Source of the DNA: Kosmotogaceae bacterium
GTDB taxonomy: Bacteria > Thermotogota > Thermotogae > Petrotogales > Kosmotogaceae
Assembly: GCA_016933635.1 (NCBI GenBank)
Contig: JAFGAP010000197.1
Span: forward strand, 38,492 to 102,491
Direction: 5' to 3'
DNA length: 64,000 bases
Each line of letters begins with the position of its first letter. Within the stretch, counting starts at the first letter, position 1. Below are positions 61,032 to 64,000 of the stretch, in pieces. The notes beneath the pieces are model-generated. The model made no database searches. It was given only the letters and a program-made list of their open reading frames with translations, and was not told the DNA's origin. A program made the translations under genes and the position numbers.

Positions 61032-61906
61032 TGTTTCAGCTAGCAATAGTAAGTGGAAAGGGAGGAACGGGGAAGACGACGCTTTCGGGATCACTTTCTG
61101 TTCTGTTTGATTCGATTGTGATGGCCGATTGCGATGTGGATGCCCCAAATCTTCATCTAATATTGGAAAACAAGCTGATTCACAAATATGAATACTTCGG
61201 AGGAAAGAAGGCCGAGATCTCTGACTCATGCATTTCTTGCGGGATTTGTGAAAAGTATTGTAGATTCGATGCAGTGATACGAGGTGGCCCTTATTCGGTT
61301 GATCCTTATGCCTGCGAAGGTTGTGGAATGTGTGTTGCAGTATGTCCTGCTGATGCAATTACACTCAAAGACAATAAATCCGGCGATTACTTCTTGTCCC
61401 AATCAAACGGCATACCGCTTGTACATGCTCTTCTCACTCCCGGAGAGGAGACATCTGGTGGACTTGTCGCAGAGGTAAGAAAGCTTGCAATCAAAATTGC
61501 CGAAGAAGAAAAGAAGGAAGTTATCATCATAGACGGAGCTCCAGGAATTGGTTGTCCCGCAACATCTTCAATAACCGGTACTACTTACGTTCTGGTAGTA
61601 GCTGAACCCACAGTTTCCGGTAATCACGACCTGGCTAGAATAGTCGAAACAATAAGATACTTCAAGAGGGATTTCGGAATAGTCATTAACAAGTGGGATC
61701 TTAACACATCGAAAAGCTCCTTCATTGAGTCTTGGTGCGGAGCTAACGGCATTGAGCTAATTGGAAAGATCCCTTTTGACGACCAGGTGGAAAAGGCTAC
61801 TATTATGGGGAAACCGGTCGTTTCGATGGAAGGTTCAAAGGCAGCAGATGCAATTAAGCGTATTGCTCTGAGGCTAGAGCGAAAAATCAATGGAATTGGA
61901 GGATAA
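61028..61906 (+). CDS. MinD/Mrp-like ATPase with inserted 2[4Fe-4S] ferredoxin, copy 2
   Basis: The 292-residue homolog of the previous gene has S-G-K-G-G-T-G-K-T-T and V-D-A-P-N-L-H-L. The ferredoxin motifs are C-I-S-C-G-I-C-E-K-Y-C and C-E-G-C-G-M-C-V-A-V-C-P, and I-I-D-G-A-P-G-I-G follows. The two copies probably form a heterodimer (inference from pairing seen in such clusters). It ends 2 bases before a NifX-like gene. Confidence 0.92.
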   Translation: MMFQLAIVSGKGGTGKTTLSGSLSVLFDSIVMADCDVDAPNLHLILENKLIHKYEYFGGKKAEISDSCISCGICEKYCRFDAVIRGGPYSVDPYACEGCGMCVAVCPADAITLKDNKSGDYFLSQSNGIPLVHALLTPGEETSGGLVAEVRKLAIKIAEEEKKEVIIIDGAPGIGCPATSSITGTTYVLVVAEPTVSGNHDLARIVETIRYFKRDFGIVINKWDLNTSKSSFIESWCGANGIELIGKIPFDDQVEKATIMGKPVVSMEGSKAADAIKRIALRLERKINGIGG

Positions 61907-61908
61907 GT

Positions 61909-62226
61909 ATGAAGATTGCTGTCCCAGTGAAAGAGAAGAGTATGAATAGTATTCCGGACGATAGATTTGCCAGGGCAAAGTATTTCCTTATATACGATCC
62001 GGAAACTGGAAGTGAAGAATACATTGAACCTGACAACAGTGTAGCGCACGGAGCCGGACCGATGGCGGTGAACATGCTCTCAAAGAAAGGGATAGGCGCA
62101 CTAATTGCCTTTCATCTTGGAGGGAATGCAGTTCAAGCAATTGAAGCGGCCGGAATTGCATTCTACGAAGCGTTCGTTGGAACTGCCAAAGAGAATATCG
62201 ACGCTGTACTTCATAAAAAGAAGTAG
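61909..62226 (+). CDS. Dinitrogenase iron-molybdenum cofactor family (NifX/NifB-C-like) protein
   Basis: The 105-residue protein starts M-K-I-A-V-P-V. It has the PF02579 pattern F-A-R-A-K-Y-F-L-I-Y and a central loop with G-A-G-P-M-A-V-N-M-L and H-L-G-G-N-A-V. Members carry iron-sulfur or cofactor clusters. No nitrogenase gene is nearby, so a role in metal or Fe-S handling with the two MinD-like ATPases is more likely (inference). Last gene of the cluster. Confidence 0.88.
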   Translation: MKIAVPVKEKSMNSIPDDRFARAKYFLIYDPETGSEEYIEPDNSVAHGAGPMAVNMLSKKGIGALIAFHLGGNAVQAIEAAGIAFYEAFVGTAKENIDAVLHKKK

Positions 62227-62256
62227 AATAGAGATTTTGTTGATTCACCCTATTAT

Positions 62257-62285
62257 TTGGACAAATCCCTGGTTTCTGCTATAAA
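62257..62285 (+). promoter_or_regulatory. Promoter of the PolX-like HhH gene
   Basis: TTGGAC and TATAAA are spaced by exactly 17 bases and lie about 20 bases ahead of the GTG start, which follows AGAGGTGA. Confidence 0.7.
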
Positions 62286-62306
62286 ATATAGTTAGAGGTG
62301 AAGTGA

Positions 62307-62771
62307 GTGGAGAAAGAAGATCTTGCAAGACAATTCGATCTTCTGTCGAGGCTTTTGAAGGTAACCAGGGATAATCCATTCAAAATAAGGACTTACGAAT
62401 TTGCCGCAAGAACTATCAGATCAAACCTTACTTCGGGGAAGCTTTCTAGTCAAGATATTAAAGCTCTCTCGTCGATAAAGGGAATCGGAAAAGCTGTAGT
62501 AGAGAAGTCTCTTGAGTTCCTTCATGGCTCTGAAATTCAGAAGATTACGGATTTGAGAAGCACAGTTCCTAATTCCATTTATATACTTGCTGCACATGAT
62601 CTCATTGATCCTGAAGTCTTATCCTTCATCTGGAAGGACATGGGCTTGACTGAGCCGCTCGAGATTCTTGAATTTATGGTCGACAAAAAGGAGAGCCTCA
62701 AGTTGTCTCAAGAAAGGCTCTCCAGTATTGAAGCTCTCCTTATTGAAGTTGGTTCCTCTAGAACTAAGTGA
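62307..62771 (+). CDS. Stand-alone PolX-type N-terminal HhH domain protein
   Basis: The 154-residue protein matches the 8-kDa/HhH region of family X DNA polymerases: N-P-F-K-I-R-T-Y-E-F-A-A-R-T-I, then I-K-G-I-G-K-A-V-V-E-K. The region that would follow the second HhH is only partly similar. No nucleotidyltransferase or PHP domain follows; the gene stops within the M32 gene's 3' end (8-base overlap, opposite strands). It may be a DNA-binding helper or a relic of PolX. GTG start with good ribosome binding site and its own promoter argue for use. Confidence 0.78.
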   Translation: MEKEDLARQFDLLSRLLKVTRDNPFKIRTYEFAARTIRSNLTSGKLSSQDIKALSSIKGIGKAVVEKSLEFLHGSEIQKITDLRSTVPNSIYILAAHDLIDPEVLSFIWKDMGLTEPLEILEFMVDKKESLKLSQERLSSIEALLIEVGSSRTK

Positions 62772-64000
62772 GGTAGATCTTCGAATACTTCTCCATTACA
62801 TATTTCAGGAAATAGCTGGGATCCAGCTCCTTCCCAGTGGCAATTTTTAGAAGTCTTTCAGGTTCGTAAAGCCTGGCTTTTGAGTGGATATTATTCCTCA
62901 GCCAATCTACCAGGGACAGCACATCTCCCTTTTCAATCCTCTTTTCCAGACCAGGGATGTCCTCCTTTGCCTTTGCAAACATCTGAGCAGCGTAAAGATT
63001 CCCTAGCATGTAAGACGGGAAGTATCCTATTGTTCCAGACGGCCAGTGCACATCCTGGAGAACGCCATCTCTGTTTGTTTGAGGTTCAATTCCAAGATAT
63101 TCTTTCATCTTCGAATTCCATGCTTCCGGAAGATCTGAGACTTTGAGATCACCTTTGATGAGTGCCTCTTCCAGTTCGAATCTAACCATTATATGTAGGT
63201 TGTAGGTGACTTCATCTGCCTCTATTCTAATCAGAGAAGGTTTTACATTGTTAATCGCTCTGTAGAATTCACATAGAGATACATTTCTGAAGTTTGATGG
63301 ATATGCCTTCTGAATCTGTGGGTAGAAGAACGATAGAAATTCCATGCTTCTTCCCACCATATTCTCCATCATTCTCGACTGCGATTCATGGATACCCAAA
63401 GAACATGCACCGTAAAGAGGCGTATTGATGAGCGAAACCGGCAATCCCTGTTCATAAATCGCATGGCCCCCCTCATGAATAGATCCAAAGAGCGACGGTG
63501 TGAATTCGTCAGGCGAATATTTCGTGGTTACCCTTACATCATTAACGCCGATACCAATCGTGAATGGATGAACGGTCTCATCAAGTCTACCTGCTTCAAA
63601 GTCATATCCTACTAACTTCAGAGCCTTTCTACTCAGCTTCTCCTGAGCTTTCTTACTGAATCTGCCTCTAAGGATTACAGTATCCGGGGATTTGCCTTCC
63701 TCTACAATTCTCCTAATAAAAGGAATCAATTCCGATTTCAGCGGCTCAATTATCTTTCGCAGCTTCTTGGCTGTCATTCCCTCTTCATAGCCTTCCAGAA
63801 GAGCGTCGTAAGGGTTCTCTTCGTAACCGTAAAGCCCGGCCATTTCTCTCAATAAATCGATAATCTCCTCCAGATAAGGCGTTATGCTCTTGAAATCGTT
63901 TTCATTCCTTGATCTTTCCCACACCTTTTCACTTTTTGACGTCAAAACTGAGAATTTGTGATATAGGTCCGGTGGAATGGCCTTGGCTCTCTTATATGCC
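62764..64000 (-). CDS. M32 family carboxypeptidase (partial, 5' end beyond window)
   Basis: The visible 412 residues contain the zinc motif H-E-G-G-H-A-I-Y-E-Q-G, then G-I-H-E-S-Q-S-R and V-T-Y-N-L-H-I-M-V-R. These identify a thermostable-carboxypeptidase-1-type M32 metallopeptidase. Such enzymes are near 500 residues. The frame continues open from an internal TTG at 63945 to the window end (reading A-Y-K-R-A-K-A-I-P-P-D-L-Y), so the start lies outside. Confidence 0.93.
   Translation of the reverse strand, partial: AYKRAKAIPPDLYHKFSVLTSKSEKVWERSRNENDFKSITPYLEEIIDLLREMAGLYGYEENPYDALLEGYEEGMTAKKLRKIIEPLKSELIPFIRRIVEEGKSPDTVILRGRFSKKAQEKLSRKALKLVGYDFEAGRLDETVHPFTIGIGVNDVRVTTKYSPDEFTPSLFGSIHEGGHAIYEQGLPVSLINTPLYGACSLGIHESQSRMMENMVGRSMEFLSFFYPQIQKAYPSNFRNVSLCEFYRAINNVKPSLIRIEADEVTYNLHIMVRFELEEALIKGDLKVSDLPEAWNSKMKEYLGIEPQTNRDGVLQDVHWPSGTIGYFPSYMLGNLYAAQMFAKAKEDIPGLEKRIEKGDVLSLVDWLRNNIHSKARLYEPERLLKIATGKELDPSYFLKYVMEKYSKIYLT

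Noticed and set aside
61909-62226. Evidence for nitrogen fixation
   Set aside because: A NifX-like domain alone is common in non-fixers; no nif structural genes are present.
1-64000. tRNA, rRNA, CRISPR arrays and insertion sequences
   Set aside because: No cloverleaf, rRNA core, regularly spaced repeat or transposase was found by eye; spacers are short and explained by promoters and terminators.

Overview
The window looks like chromosomal DNA of a member of the Thermotogota, most likely a mesophilic Kosmotogaceae-type organism such as Mesotoga or Kosmotoga. This is inferred from the gene families, an outer-envelope repertoire built on BamA-like and secretin-like proteins, moderate GC judged by eye, and a bacterial ribosomal/ribonucleotide-reductase set of thermotogal character. 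No database search was possible, so the genus is an inference. Gene density is very high: most genes sit in short-spaced or overlapping operons, and Shine-Dalgarno sequences are strong. Several starts appear to be GTG or TTG. I saw no tRNA, rRNA, insertion sequence, prophage or CRISPR array.

Layout. 1-5.0 kb (minus strand): recN, a HEAT-repeat protein, murB, hflK, hflC and the edge of one more gene. 5.1-8.6 kb (plus): rpmH-rnpA-yidD-yidC-jag, a cupin and an FmdB-type zinc ribbon. 8.6-10.9 kb (minus): clpX-tsaD. 10.9-15 kb (plus): a COG1031-type radical SAM protein, asparaginase and an AI-2E-family membrane protein. 15-23.1 kb is the most unusual region: a divergent SARP/BTAD-type regulator, a 400-bp AT-rich control region, three secreted proteins sharing a domain, an intra-operon perfect hairpin, a four-domain Ig-like periplasmic protein, a secretin and a beta-barrel protein. 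23.1-25.1 kb (minus): queA and a NYN/PIN-like RNase. 25.1-28.6 kb (plus): rpmE, an S1-domain protein and alpha-glucan phosphorylase. 28.6-34.6 kb is one long minus-strand operon: DnaQ-like exonuclease, PhoH (frameshifted in this sequence), DUF4911, a tandem YqeG phosphatase, YqeH, PduL, DUF72 and a small protein. 34.6-40.9 kb: a PHA_gran_rgn-like protein, two PHP-domain proteins, MurJ, WecB, DUF2461 and a Xer recombinase.

41-50.9 kb: a hypothetical protein, a divergent PfkB kinase/GH1 glycosidase pair, then a minus-strand operon containing a small unknown protein, DUF362-ferredoxin, glpK, tsaE, lon and engB. 51-54.6 kb (plus): a second DnaQ-like exonuclease, then nrdD-nrdG behind a promoter carrying a pair of NrdR-like boxes. 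54.6-58.9 kb (minus): a carbohydrate or glycerol-phosphate ABC importer (two permeases and a binding protein, no ATPase) followed in the same operon by a short BamA-like protein. 58.9-64 kb: a methyltransferase, a DUF5320-DUF5320-MinD-MinD-NifX-like iron-sulfur cluster, a stand-alone PolX-type HhH domain protein and an M32 carboxypeptidase cut by the window end.

The best candidate for an undescribed system is 16.1-23.1 kb. The order small secreted paralogs, periplasmic Ig-like (chaperone-like) protein, secretin, beta-barrel protein, with a dedicated divergent activator, resembles the logic of chaperone-usher or WxL surface-protein loci. The parts are different, and a role in building or exporting a surface (toga) structure is an inference.
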